A DNA stretch of 64,000 nt from Prunus persica (taxonomy: Eukaryota > Streptophyta > Magnoliopsida > Rosales > Rosaceae). The notes under the pieces were generated by a model that was given only the letters and a program-made list of their open reading frames with translations, did no database searches and was not told where the DNA came from. The position numbers and the translations under genes are program-made. This document shows, one piece after another, positions 1 to 12,643 of this stretch. Where the stretch lies: assembly GCF_000346465.2 (NCBI RefSeq), contig NC_034014.1, positions 2,222,854 through 2,286,853 of the forward strand, given 5' to 3'. The number at the start of each line of letters is the position of its first letter. Position 1 is the first letter of the stretch.

Positions 1-660
1 TCGGTGAAATAATTGTGCATGTTTTTCTTATTCAAATCCAGTTAGATGTTTGGACTCTAAAACCGTTGTGGTGTATAGAAATAGAAGAGAGTGTTTAGCT
101 GAGGTGAGGTACTGTAAATGCTATTACTAGGATGGATATGACTAAATCATGAAATTGTTGCTCTTTTTCAATGGAAATGTTTAGGTTAGGATTGGATTTA
201 GATTTTAGTATTTCATTGTGACTGTTTTGTTGGTTTAAGAGCTACATTTGACCCCTTTCATCTTCATGTAAATTTAAAAAATTAAAAATTAAAAAAATTA
301 AAAAAAACTTTGGTCAAGTCATATACACTTCCATTGCTTCAGTTATTGTGGGTTTGCTTTTCGTTTCGGGCTTTACAAGAGTAAAACCTGTTTTTGAGAT
401 GGGTTTCTAATCTACCATGTTCTACTTGATTCAGTTCAGCTATCTATCAAAACAGATATAGCTTTGGCTGCTCCAAATTTTACGGATCTTGGATTTGGGC
501 GTGAGTTAGAAGAAGTAGGAAATGGTTAAAAGGTTTGTTTTGATATTTACATGCTTTAGGATCCTTTCTTTTAAAGATAGACTTAAAGGAAATTTCATGA
601 TTTGTTTTTCATTTTTCCATGTGAACCAGGTATGGAGTGTTTTGATCTGCAGAAAATATC
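1..660 (+). other. 5' flank, UTR and probable leader intron of the CBL gene
   Basis: No coding sequence is supported here. The start codon of the downstream CBL gene lies at 661. Just before it there are acceptor-like sites (CAG ending near 629 and again at 649) preceded by T-rich DNA, so a 5'-UTR intron probably occupies much of this stretch and the first non-coding exon may lie near or beyond the left edge. Short ORFs here do not resemble any family. Confidence 0.45.
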
Positions 661-2819
<2,159 letters not shown>

Positions 2820-4418
2820 AATTTGAAAATTTCCAATTTTAAGCTCCAAGGGACATCATTTTTTAATTAACTTGATGTGGTTTTGCATGTTTCTGAAGAG
2901 AATGTGGCCCACTCCACTCTTATGTAAAGGGCCAAGAAGAAATTTTTTACATCATTTTTCGTTGTTTCTTTTGAATATTTTTTGGCTGTGTGTATTTTAT
3001 TTTATGCTCTACGACTGAAATTGCTTTTAATTGTATGTGGCTTCTGATTTTGGCTTCTTATGATACTGGATTTTATTGGGAGGTGCACACAGAATTGTAG
3101 GCTACACCGACGAGTGTGATTTTGCCACGTAATTCTATCCTCTTGGCTTTGCTAAGTTATGATTCATTGATGGTCCTCTAAGCATCTGTCTGCCTGCTTC
3201 AGGCCAAACTGTGTCGTATAAATGAAGGAAAATTGGTCGAATAAGGAGTGTGCGCTTTTTTATGGTGAAACGACCAAACGACAAGAGCAGCAATCTTTTT
3301 CTCCTCCTGGGTGACTAAAAAGAATGATTTGTTCTACGTCGTACGTCGTTATCAAATAATTCATTGAGCATTGAATGACTGAGAAGGGAAAATGAGCACT
3401 TGGGCAGCTTCTTGTGGCTGGGAAGGGAAAATGACTGAGACTGCGTGTGAACAGAAAACAGTGTCGTTTTGGCTGACACATTTCACACTAAAATATGAGC
3501 CTGAGGCCCTGTGTTACCACTTGAACTCATGCTCAAGCTGGGCAGCTGTGCCGCAACAGAAAACAGCACAATCCAAGTCGGGTTCTCATTTTCGTTCTCT
3601 AATTTTAACTCTAGGGAGTTGCCATTTGTACTTGCAAATGTTGGTAAATTTATACCAATATTTGTCCCCAAAATTTATACTCAGCAGGCATGGTAATAAC
3701 GTGCTAAACAAACCCATAATTTGAAGTGGGTAAAAAAAACTATACAAATATTTATACAAAAGACAAAATTAGAACTTACTCAAATGACAAAATTAACCTC
3801 AATTTAATCTCAAAAGTCATCTTATTTATTTGGATCAATTTTAAGATTAAAAACTAATGAAAGAAATTTTGTGAAAACAATTTAAAACATGAGGAGGTGT
3901 TCGTGCAATTAACTTCCAAAGATGTTGGTGTAAACAACTCTTTGTTTTAATAATTTTTCTTTTGAATTTTGTTAATCTTATAACCGGTTAATAATTTTTC
4001 TTTTGAATTTTGTTAATCTTATAACCGGTTTTGAATCCCATAGACGATGTTATAAATAAATCACCAAATTAAGGAAAATACCCTTGCCAAATTATCCCAA
4101 CAATCAATGAAACAGTCATGCAAAAATGAAATAAATTATATTTTTGAAAAGAAACATAACAAATAAGAAGGAACAAGATTCACAACTAAGCATCAAAGAC
4201 TAACAGAAGCAAAACCACAGAAACAGCCGTAGGAGACAATAGTTCCAAATGCATTAACAAAAAGAAGGTAATTATAATATCCGATAACAAAAACAGCAGT
4301 AACCATCCCAAAATATCCAAAATTAACTAAAGAAAGTAAGAAAATATAACATCACTAATATGGAGAAAAAACTACTGCTTGGTGGTGGGTTGTTGGGGGG
4401 TGGTTTCAGACACATCAC
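2820..4418. other. Intergenic between convergent CBL and HSP90 genes
   Basis: Contains the 3' UTRs of both flanking genes, which converge here. The ORFs at about 3260-3725 overlap one another on both strands and resemble no family. A 41-bp tandem duplication lies inside (separate entry). Nothing else is recognised. Confidence 0.6.
3947..4028. repeat. 41-bp direct tandem duplication
   Basis: Two adjacent identical copies (3947-3987 and 3988-4028) of an AT-rich unit ending ATAACCGG. It lies about 0.4 kb beyond the HSP90 stop codon. Identity of the copies suggests a recent duplication. Confidence 0.9.
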
Positions 4419-7308
4419 TTAATCAACTTCCTCCATCTTGCTGCCCTCAGCATCAGCATCAGCGTCCTCCAATGGGGGCATCTCAGCATCACCGTCAACA
4501 GCATCGTCGTCAATGCTCAATCCAAGCTTCAACATTCTGTGGATCCTGTTGCCAAAGGTGTTGGGGTCATCAAGGCTGAACCCAGAGGTGAGGAGAGCAG
4601 TCTCGAACAGAAGGAGAACAAGGTCCTTCACTGACTTGTCATTCTTGTCTGCATCAGCCCTCTTTCTCAGCTCCTCCATGATGGGGTTCTCTGGGTTGAT
4701 CTCCATGGTCTTCTTGCTCGACATGTACCCAGCCATGCTGTTATCCCTCAAGGCCTGAGCCTTCATGATTCTTTCCATGTTGGCAGTCCAGCCATACTCG
4801 CCTGTCACCAAACAGCAGGGAGAGTCGACCACACGGTCAGACACCACAACCTTCTCCACTCTGTCACCCAAAACATCCTTCACAACCTTGCAGAGTCCCT
4901 CAAACTTCTCCTTCAACTCTTCCTTCTTCTTTGCCTCGTCTTCACTCTCATCAAGCTTGAGACCTTCCTTGGTGGCTGAGACAAGCTTCTTGCCCTCAAA
5001 CTCCTTGAGCTGACCAACAGCGTACTCATCAATAGCATCAACCATGAAGAGGACCTCATATCCCTTCTTCTTCAGCTTCTCAAGGAATGGAGAGTTCTCA
5101 ACAGCCTTCTTGCTCTCACCGGTGATGTAGTAAATATCGCTCTGGCCCTCCTTCATCCTTGTCACATAGTCCTTGAGACTGGTCATCTCTTCACCGCTCT
5201 TGGTGGAGTGATATCTGAGCAACTCAGCAAGCTTTGTCTTGTTCTGGGAGTCCTCATGGATTCCAAGCTTGAGGTTCTTGGAGAATGACTCGTAGAACTT
5301 GTTGTAGTCTTCCTTGTTCTCAGCAATCTCTTGGAACATCTCAATGCACTTCTTCACCAAGTTTTTACGGATGACCTTCAAGATCTTGTTTTGCTGCAAC
5401 ATCTCTCTTGAAATGTTAAGAGGGAGATCCTCAGAGTCCACAATACCCTTAACAAAGCCAAGGTATTCAGGGATCAGCTCCTCACAGTTGTCCATGATGA
5501 AGACACGGCGGACATAGAGCTTGATGTTATTGGGCTTCTTCCTTGTGTCAAAGAGATCAAACGGAGCCCTCTTGGGAACAAAGAGGATGGCCTTGAACTC
5601 AAGCTGACCCTCAACTGAAAAGTGCTTCACAGAAAGATGCTCCTCCCAGTCATTGGTAAGACTCTTGTAGAAAGCTGAATACTCTTCCTTAGTGATCTCC
5701 TCTGGCTTCCTCATCCAGATAGGTTTTTGCTTGTTCACCAAAGACCACTCATGTGACACTTCCTGGATCTTCTTCTTTTTCTTCTCCTCTTTTTCTTTCT
5801 CTTCATCAACATCCTCAACCTTTCCTTCCTCTTCCTTCTTTTCTTCCTCATCTTCGTCATCAGAAATCTCCTTCTCAGTGGTCTTCTCAATCCAGAGTGA
5901 GATTGGGTAGCTGATGAACTCAGAGTGCTTCTTAACCAAATCCTTGAGGCGGCGCTCTTCAAGGTACTCAAGCTGGTCCTCCTTGAGGTGAAGAGTAATC
6001 TTTGTACCCCTGCCGAGAACCTCACCAGAGTTGTCTCTGGTGACTGTGAATGAGCCTCCCGCTTGAGACTCCCACACATATTGCTCATCATCATTGTGCT
6101 TGGTGGTAACAATGACCTTGTCTGCAACAAGATAAGCAGAATAGAACCCAACACCAAACTGACCGATCATGCTAACATCAGCACCAGCGGCCAAAGCTTC
6201 CATAAATTCCTTGGTGCCAGACCTTGCAATGGTACCGAGGTTGTTCACCAAATCTGACAAGACAAAATAAGAACAAAACCATTAAGCACAATACAATAAT
6301 TGGAATAACACAGATAACAAATTGTCTAATACAAATCAACTTACCAGCTTTGGTCATCCCAATACCACTGTCAATAATAGTCAAGGTATTGTTGGTTTTG
6401 TCAGGGATGATGTGGATAAAGAGGTCTGGCTGACCATCGAGCTTGCTCTTGTCAGTCAAACTCTCAAATCTAATCTTGTCAAGAGCCTACAAACAGAGCA
6501 TCACACGATGAGTAAACGTGAAAAAAGATATATGGGACAATTTATTAGAACTAAGCTAAAGGAAATTCAATTCGCTACATAGTTTTTCAACATCAATTCA
6601 CCAGGAGCCAGGAACACTAAAGACAATTTAGATAGCGATTTCAAAATCATGCGTGCAACTTAAATATTTTTTTAAAACCTTATTATATTCAACTTACAAA
6701 CTTTTAACACATACTAAAAGAGAATAAAAAGGGCAAACAGGGATAGCAAACTTCTGATAGTATGAGAAACTCAAATACTCAATTGACATTCAATGTCACT
6801 ATCATTATCATTTAAAATGAAACAAATACCCAAAGAACTAATCAAAACCCTAATGTGAAATCAAAACCCAGAAATCCATAAGCAGATAAGCCACAGTGTT
6901 TTTAAGCCATAACAGAACAACTAAATCAAAAACCCCTAATCCTGTTCTCAAACTTTTAACTAAAAAAGTAACGACTAAAGAAGAAATAAATTAGTTTCAT
7001 CCCATATTAAAACGAGCATAAACCCCAGCATAAAAATTAACATGTTCAGATCTCTAACCTAAGCCATACAAACTAAATCGTTGAATTTAAAACGTTCACA
7101 AGCAAAACACAAAGATTCATACAATAAACACTAGAAAATACTGAAATGATAAATCGGGATAAGAATAAAAGGTGAAAATACGTACATCGGAGGCGTTACT
7201 TATGAGCTCACGGAGAAAGATCTCCTTGTTGCTGTAGAAGGTGTTGATGATCAAACTCAGAAGCTGGTTGATCTCGGCCTGGAAGGCAAACGTCTCAGTC
7301 TCCGCCAT
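4419..7308 (-). CDS. HSP90: Cytosolic heat shock protein 90
   Basis: ATP-driven dimeric chaperone for kinases, receptors and other clients. Three exons on the minus strand (7186-7308, 6345-6486, 4419-6253) join in frame to 699 aa, typical for cytosolic plant HSP90. The N-terminal GHKL ATPase domain carries the catalytic Glu at 34 (FLRELISN), then [11 protein letters not shown] and [17 protein letters not shown] Glu/Lys-rich linker lies at about residues 213-258. The middle domain includes [12 protein letters not shown], and the protein ends MEEVD, the TPR co-chaperone docking motif that marks cytosolic forms. No signal or transit peptide and no KDEL, so the ER and organellar paralogues are excluded. 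A TATA-like box and an imperfect heat shock element lie upstream. Confidence 0.97.
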
Positions 7309-7436
7309 TGATGTTGTATATTAGGGGTTAAAGGAGATCTAGGGTTTTGGAGAAGCAGAGAGGTCGAAGACGACGTAAAAATGAAGACAGAGGAGGTAGT
7401 GAATATTTGGGCTATTGAGAGTGAAGGAAGCGAGCA

Positions 7437-7444
7437 TTATATAG
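7437..7444 (-). promoter_or_regulatory. Probable TATA box of HSP90
   Basis: CTATATAA on the minus strand, about 130 bp upstream of the HSP90 start codon, at a position that would give a leader of roughly 100 nt. Confidence 0.6.
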
Positions 7445-7460
7445 GAGACTTGACTAGGGT

Positions 7461-7473
7461 TTCTAGATCCTTC
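7461..7473 (-). promoter_or_regulatory. Imperfect heat shock element upstream of HSP90
   Basis: Minus strand reads GAAggATCtaGAA: three alternating 5-bp units of the GAAnnTTCnnGAA type with one mismatch (ATC for TTC) in the middle unit. It lies about 17 bp upstream of the TATA-like box, the usual spacing for heat shock factor sites. Inference from the pattern only. Confidence 0.5.
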
Positions 7474-8551
7474 TATCGCTAATTAATTGGATCTGATTTT
7501 TTCATATGTTTTTTCGGAGTTTTGTTTCGCGTACGCGTTGGGGAATTCCTTTTCTGTTAGACCCGGGCTGTTGTGCTGCCACGTGGATAGTCTAGATTGT
7601 TCGCAAGAGGGTTCTTTGGGCTTATAAGAGAGAAAAGGAGGGCCCAATAAGAGAATCCAAACACAAAAGGGGAAAGTTCCTCTGTTTTGATCCTAAACTT
7701 GCCAAGAAGTTTGGTGGAAGACCTAACTTTTGAGGTCTTCACGTTTGAATGGTTTTCTAAGAAAAGAATCTAGTAATTTCCAAGTATGGATAAAAAGGGG
7801 GGTTTCGAGTTATTTATCAGTAACTATAATTTTCATAAAAAATTATAAATACATCATTCGTCTAACAGTTGTATGCATATAAAACTAAATTCATTCCCTT
7901 CATGCTACTTTGATCTTGTAGGTTATAAAATTGTGTATACTTAACTCAAAAGCTTTTGGCATATACTTATGTTTTGCATATTGTAACCAGAACACTTTTA
8001 TTTTTACCATTCATACTTTTCATGACTCTTGATTTTATAAAATTGTAGTTTGATTTGGCCGGATGATTGATCAAACCAAATTGATTTCATAAAAAATTTG
8101 ACGGATTAAATATCCTTTCAATTTGATTCGTAATAAAAACTTTAGCTTCTAGATATTATATGTCATTTTTTATTTTGTTATTGAACTTCCTTGATTATGA
8201 GTTCCCTTCAACTTTCAATACGCACTAATGTCCTGTTGCTATTAATTATTTCAATATTTCGTCTATTCAAGTTGGGACTTACTTGACCCATCTTTATCGT
8301 GATGGAAAGGAATGAAAATTGTGATATAATTAACGGTTAGAACAACATCAATATGAAGTCAAAATTTAGGAGAGCTCAAAATCAGATTGAAAGTCTGAAG
8401 GGCAAATTGAATGAGATCGAAAATTCGAAAGCATTGCTAAATATTTTTTCCAAAATGAATAATCTTTGATTACAATCCGTTGACTCCAAGTCTTTCTTTT
8501 CATATTGGTCAAAGTGAAGCTTTATCAAAATTTCACACTCTATCGACTTCC
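7474..8551. other. Intergenic, distal HSP90 upstream region
   Basis: AT-rich sequence between the HSP90 promoter and the Harbinger insertion. No ORF resembles a protein family and no repeat structure was recognised. Confidence 0.5.
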
Positions 8552-9015
8552 TTAGAGTAAGTCCAACTATCAGTTGAGCCCAAGGCTGGGGGGAAAAAAA
8601 AAATTCGTTCCAGCGGTCAGCTCAAGTCCAGGGAAGGAGTGGGTCCCACCAACTCGGGCCAACCTGAAGGCCAGTTCAGCCCGAGGTGAAGCCCGCGGGA
8701 GGTGACGTCAGCGAGCTCGTTCAATTTTTTTTTTACCGTTGGCTCTCCAACGGGAAGATGCCACATGTCGCGCTCCCAGCGCCCCGATTAGCTATTCCGA
8801 ATCCAATCCAACGGCTGTCATTTTTTGGGCAATAAAATTATGGAAAAAAATCGAATTTTTTTTTTTAAATTCTGTTTTTTTTTTCTTCTATAAATACCTA
8901 TCAATACCCTTCACTTTCACACCAATCCTCATACATTTCATTATACTTCTACTATTATTCACTCTTTACTCAACATTTTCCTCTTTTTCACCTTGTATTT
9001 TTATTTCATATTTTT

Positions 9016-10206
9016 ATGACTTCTTTTATCGAAACCGGAGGGGCTTGGAGCACCATGGAAGATGTTTCCTTGTGTGAGGCTTGGCTCCAAATTTGTCATT
9101 GTCCCGTGTCCGGCAATGAGATGAAAATTTTTCATATGTGGAAAAAAATTGATGCCGAATTTTGTGCAAAAAGTCCGGGGTCTACTCGTACGGAGATGAC
9201 ATTATCTAGTAGGTGGAAAATTCTCAATAAAGAGTTGGGAAAATGGAGAGATGCCCTGGCAAAAGTGATGGACAACTATAGAAGCGGGGAAAATCGTACT
9301 AACAAGGTAAGTATTTTATAATTTTTATTTTATTAAGTTTAATCTCCTAATATATATATATATTTTTTGTGAATATTTATTGCATTTTCAATATGTTGTT
9401 AATATTTCTTGCATTTTAAATATTTTGTTCATATTTCTTGCATTTTCAATATTTTGTTAATATTTCTTGCATTTTCAATATGTTGTTAATATTTCTTGCA
9501 TTTCCAATTGTTTCTTAATTTTCTTGCACTTCTAATTTATTTGTAAGGTAATTGCATTTCCATTATTATTTTTTTTGTTACTTGCATATCCAATATATTT
9601 TAAATATTTATTGCATTTCCATTTTTTTGTTAAATAGATGATTCAAGCACAAATGTGGTTCGGTGCAATCGGGGTGGCAAAAAAAGTTTCAACCATCATG
9701 AATGTTGGGAGGTGGTGAAATATTGCATACGCTTCATAATTATTCTGACGGGTCCCATCGTTGTGTTAAACGAGACGCCACTCCGTGATTCAATGACATC
9801 GGATTCACCTCTCGATTCCCCTATGAGTCAAGACTCACCCATCGAAAAGGAGCCGAGGCCCATTGGCTGAAAGCCCGCGAAGGCAAAGAAAGCGGGTAAT
9901 TCAAGCAATAATAATTCAAAGTTTTTGGAGGAAATTGCAAGGCAAAACGGCATAAGAATTGAAATGGAGCAGAAACGCCAGGATAACGAGTTGGCCCTTC
10001 AATCCGAGTATGCACGAGAAAGGGAGTATTTGCGCAAAAAAGATATGGACAAGACGGATTGGAAAACCATGGCGATGGATACAAGTCATATGTCTCTTGA
10101 AACAAAACAATTTTGGAAGCTAGAACGAAGGGATGTTATGAGAAGAAGACTTTTCCGGGATGATGGGCCTAGCAACACGGATTGGTTAAATGATGGAAAC
10201 CATTAA
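9016..10206 (+). pseudogene. Harbinger ORF1, Myb/SANT-like DNA-binding protein, disrupted
   Basis: ORF1 protein of PIF/Harbinger elements, which binds DNA and works with the transposase. Exon 1 (9016-9306) encodes a trihelix/Myb-like segment (GGAWSTMEDVSLCEAW, then SSRWKILNKELGKWRDAL) and ends at a GTAAG donor. Exon 2 begins about 9638 and encodes KKSFNHHECWEVV and a basic/acidic coiled region to DWLNDGNH. Two defects are visible: a probable 1-bp frameshift near 9675 (MWFGAIG is in one frame, GGKKSF in another) and an in-frame TGA at 9868-9870 where CGA is likely original. The frameshift call depends on remembered family sequence. Confidence 0.8.
9350..9637 (+). repeat. Degenerate tandem repeat in the ORF1 intron
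   Basis: Repeated AT-rich units of about 30 bp built on TTGCATTTTCAATAT plus TTGTTAATATTTC, at least seven imperfect copies. It fills most of the Harbinger ORF1 intron. Confidence 0.75.
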
Positions 10207-10562
10207 ATTAGTTAGCATACCTTTTATGTATTTGTATTTTTCATGTTTTCTATTAAAGTTGTTGTAATTCATGTATTTTATTTTAGTAGTAGTAATTCTT
10301 AATGACTTGTATTAGATTTCTTTATTTAATAAACAAAGCATTCAATAAATTACCTTTTTATTCAACATATTTCATACTTCAAACAAAACAAAATTAAAAT
10401 AAAAAAAAGTACAAACAAGGCACAATAATAATAACAAACCACAACCAAACCATAATAAATAAAAATACAACACAACCTAACCATAACTAAATAAAACATA
10501 ACCAAAGCATCTATGCTCCATCATTCATCTTCATTGCCTTTCACCGCCCATAGATGCTCCAT
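10207..10562. other. Spacer between the convergent Harbinger genes
   Basis: A/T-rich spacer holding the 3' ends of both element genes. No ORF or other signal. Confidence 0.6.
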
Positions 10563-11879
10563 CTAGTGAACTTGACGCATTTCATGAATATATGAAGATT
10601 GCATCTCTGTATATCGATCTATCATTCGGGTCATGAAATGACCATCCCTCACCAACGGTTCCGGCTCAAACGGTTCTTCACTTGGCCCCATGGGCCTTTC
10701 ATAAATTCGTGTCAAGGCCGTGTTCATTGGATCCAGTTCGTAGACCTCTAAAGCATCATAATCGTACTCATCCTCCAGAATCATATTATGGAGGATGATG
10801 CAAGTCATCATAATGCTTCTGAGGATCTCCTCATCAAACCTACGGGCCGCATCTCGAATAATCAACCACCGAGCTTGAAGGATGCCAAAACACCTTTCGA
10901 CATCTTTCCTGTATCCTTCTTGATAGGTAGCAAATAATTTTTGCTTCTAGGATCAGGGATTCGGAATGGACTTGACAAAAGTGGTCCACCTCGGGTAGAT
11001 GCCGTCAGCTAGATAACACCCCGTCTGGTACACTGTATTGTTGACTTGATAGGTGATATTGGGGCCCTGGCATCTCAATACATCGTTGAAGACCGGGGAT
11101 TGACCCAGCACGTTGAGGTCATTTTGGGATCCTGCAACTCCAAAGAAGGCATGCCAAACCCATGTGCCGAAGCCAGCAACGGCTTAAAGGATGATACTTT
11201 TTTGGCATTTTCTATTTCCGTAATCACCTTGCCAGGCAGTTTGGCAATTCTTCCATTGCCAGTGCATGCAGTCGATGTTACCAATCATTCTTGAAAATCC
11301 TCGAGCTTCGGCTTTTTGTAGAAGCCATTGGAGGTCCCTGGGAGTAGGTCTACGTAGGTAGTCCCTAGTGTACAGAGTTTCAACTGCTTGACAAAATCTT
11401 ACCAAAGCCTCCAACGTAGTGGACTTCCTCATCCGGGCAATCTTATCCACCTGATCAGCAGATGCTCCATACGCCAACATTCGTATAACAGCTATAAGTT
11501 TTTGCTCCAGAAGAAGCCCCAAAACCCCAGTAGCATCACACTTTTAAACAAAGTATTCATCATAATTGCAAATATCATGCATGACTTTATTGAACAAATG
11601 AGGTTGCATTCTAAATCGCCTTCGAAAATCAACATCAGAGTACAAAGAAGTTGGGATAAAATAATCTTCCAAAAGATTCTTACCCCGAGAATGCCTATGT
11701 CTGTCCACATTCCGGCGGCGGCCGACTTATGAACCATGACGGCGACCTTGGTTCTCTTCATCTTGCAAAGCTACTGCTGTGACAACTTGTTCATCGACTT
11801 GTCTCTGTAACTCATTGATTTCATCTGCTCTACGGTTTCTCTCATTTGTTTCTCGCTCTTGCTTCTCGCTCTTGCTTCT
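10563..11879 (-). pseudogene. Harbinger DDE transposase, five nonsense codons
   Basis: Catalytic transposase of a PIF/Harbinger element. On the minus strand one frame can be followed from about 11879 to the stop at 10563: RHRHSRGKNLLEDYF, RRRFRMQPHLFNKVMHDIC, LAYGASADQVDKIARM, RGFSRMIGNIDCMHWQWKN (first catalytic Asp), GVAGSQNDLNVL (second Asp), YRKDVERCFGILQARW (the catalytic Glu region) and the HNMILEDEYDYD tail. The frame is broken by TAA at 11727-11729, TAA at 11544-11546, TAA at 11184-11186, TGA at 10953-10955 and TAG at 10947-10949. Several fit C-to-T changes (CGA to TGA, CAG to TAG, CAA to TAA). No start codon is visible in frame; a TAG at 11880-11882 closes it upstream. Clearly a dead gene. 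Confidence 0.9.
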
Positions 11880-12057
11880 CTAAGCATCTCCTAAAATCTT
11901 CCATTGAGAATGAATGAAGTATGAATTCTAAACTCTGAGAAATGAAAATATAGAAAGATGTAGTGTAAGAGGTATGAGCTGAGCCTCTGGTTTTATAGAA
12001 AATTTTGGCAAAATAGACATGCCACGTGGCTTGATTTAATTGGATGAAAATCTTATC

Positions 12058-12242
12058 TGAAATTTGAAATTCATCCGAAATTTGAACCCAAATTTGTATG
12101 AAATTTGAATTTTAAAATTCATCCGAAATTTGAACCCAAATTTATCTGAATTTTGAATTTTGAAATTCATTCGAAATTTGAATCCAAAAATTTATTTGAA
12201 TTTTGAATTTTGAAATTCATCCGAAATTTGAATTTAAAAATC
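12058..12242. repeat. Subterminal AT-rich tandem repeat of the Harbinger element
   Basis: Roughly 55-60-bp units, about three and a half copies, sharing the core AAATTCATCCGAAATTTGAA. They lie inside the right end of the transposon, where transposase-binding subterminal repeats often occur; that role is inference. Confidence 0.75.
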
Positions 12243-12643
12243 TTATCAGGAAATTTTATCCGATTATGAATAGTCTTGACACGTAAGAACCCGGAAATCT
12301 TATCTGAAAATATTATCCAAATTAATAATTTTCATTAAAAAATTTGTGAAAAAAACAAAAAAATAAATAGTAATTGTCCTTAGCCATGACAATGGGTAGA
12401 AACACAAAATACTATTTGTAAGGGTAACTACTATTCACGTAAATAGTGACTGTCCTGATTCCCCCTTACCATGGTTAAGGGCAAATGGGTGGAGTTGCTC
12501 TTATGTCCATTCACAACAACGGTCCATAGACCGCTCCCTGGACATTGGAACATATTAGCAAAATTCTCCATGTTTTCTCTCAAGCTTCGACTTTTCCCTG
12601 TTTATCCGTTATCTCCAAATTCTTCCACTCTCCCAATTGGCAA

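Larger units (their letters stand above)
8555..12500. mobile_element. PIF/Harbinger DNA transposon, decayed
   Basis: A 3.9-kb element with both hallmark genes of the superfamily: a Myb/SANT-like ORF1 (+) and a DDE transposase (-), arranged convergently. The left end reads GAGTAAGTCCA and the right end, reversed, GAGCAACTCCA (9 of 11 positions agree), giving short terminal inverted repeats. Both ends are flanked by the 3-bp TTA target duplication typical of Harbinger (8552-8554 and 12501-12503). Internal AT-rich repeats occupy the ORF1 intron and the right subterminal region. Both genes carry disabling mutations, so the copy cannot move on its own. It sits 141 bp upstream of the FKBP16-1 start codon. 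Confidence 0.88.

Noticed and set aside
5692..5910. Ser/Phe-rich plus-strand ORFs opposite HSP90
   Set aside because: Antisense shadows of the Glu/Lys-rich HSP90 linker.
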